A stretch of 64,000 nucleotides of DNA from Candidatus Poribacteria bacterium. Its GTDB lineage: Bacteria; Poribacteria; WGA-4E; WGA-3G. Each line of letters opens with the position of its first letter. Within the stretch, counting starts at the first letter, position 1. Of the stretch, positions 63,834 to 64,000 are shown piece by piece. The DNA is taken from assembly GCA_007571305.1 (NCBI GenBank), contig RKRR01000078.1, positions 38,128-102,127 of the forward strand, given 5' to 3'. Position numbers and translations under genes: made by a program. Under the pieces are notes generated by a model. It searched no databases and was not told the origin of the DNA. It was given only the letters and a program-made list of their open reading frames with translations.

Positions 63834-64000
63834 GTCTGTCATCCTGAAGTTAAAATGTAGCAAGAACTCTTAATTTTTGATACGATAGGACGTATCAGTA
63901 TATTAGGACTTACGCAATATTGAGAGAAATAGCAGGTTTTTGAAGTTGTTGCCGGATGTAATCCTCGAGGAAACTCTCTTTGAGTTGATAAATCGTTTGG

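Overview
The window looks like one contiguous piece of chromosome from an uncultured Gram-negative bacterium of moderate GC content. The best guess is a Candidatus Poribacteria-type lineage. This is inferred from the gene repertoire: phytanoyl-CoA dioxygenase and 2OG-Fe(II) oxygenases, a ThuA-like protein, YCF48-type and regulator-type beta-propellers, a LamG protein with a recurring C-terminal tail, a Uma2-type nuclease and TnpB. It was not tested by any search. An outer membrane is suggested by an LptE-like lipoprotein, a GT9 heptosyltransferase-like enzyme and many lipobox signal peptides. Promoters are of the sigma70 type, and several match the consensus almost perfectly with a 17-nt spacer. 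I found no rRNA, tRNA or CRISPR array.

Layout. 0-5.8 kb: TauE/SafE permease, bS21 with a dsRNA-binding-domain protein, a decayed IS630 element, a Rieske protein and a PD-(D/E)XK-like protein. 5.8-12 kb: Tat-exported sulfite-oxidase-like enzyme, a batC-batD pair, a CopD-like membrane protein and an orphan cas6. 12-18.3 kb: three surface or periplasmic proteins (LamG, regulator propeller, and a 1291-residue lipoprotein with about 28 YCF48 repeats). 18.4-30 kb: ThuA-like protein, lysC, two 2OG oxygenases, a tail-bearing secreted protein, a frameshifted tnpB, a minus-strand HAD / Gfo-Idh-MocA / sulfotransferase group and an orphan ABC substrate-binding protein. 30-38 kb: a two-gene restriction-modification pair, CPBP protease, GT9, two membrane proteins, cca and a YdjM-like protein. 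38-49 kb: the conserved information-processing run rimP-nusA-ylxR-infB-ylxP-rbfA-nrnA-ribF-rpsO-pnp, with no truB and a long leader. 49-64 kb: lipoproteins, an amidohydrolase, gcvT, a 3-kb insert (Uma2 nuclease, a fused methyltransferase-nuclease and repeats), gcvH-gcvP, trkA, trkH and pdxH.

The strongest structure not explained by genes is an intergenic repeat system. A 21-nt hairpin (arm AACCT, loop GTT, arm AGGTT, flanked by GCAT and GTGC) occurs 12 times. It lies inside at least four element types that have different terminal inverted repeats, always 22-34 bp from one end and reading inward. One stem pair changes from A-T to G-C on both sides in three copies, as expected if the hairpin is selected. 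The largest family (eight copies of about 160 bp with TAACC(T/C)AAGTTGC ends) and a 125-bp family (two copies, 118/125 identical) look like non-autonomous mobile elements. The 125-bp family, and less clearly a third element, share their first bases with the decayed IS630 element in the window.
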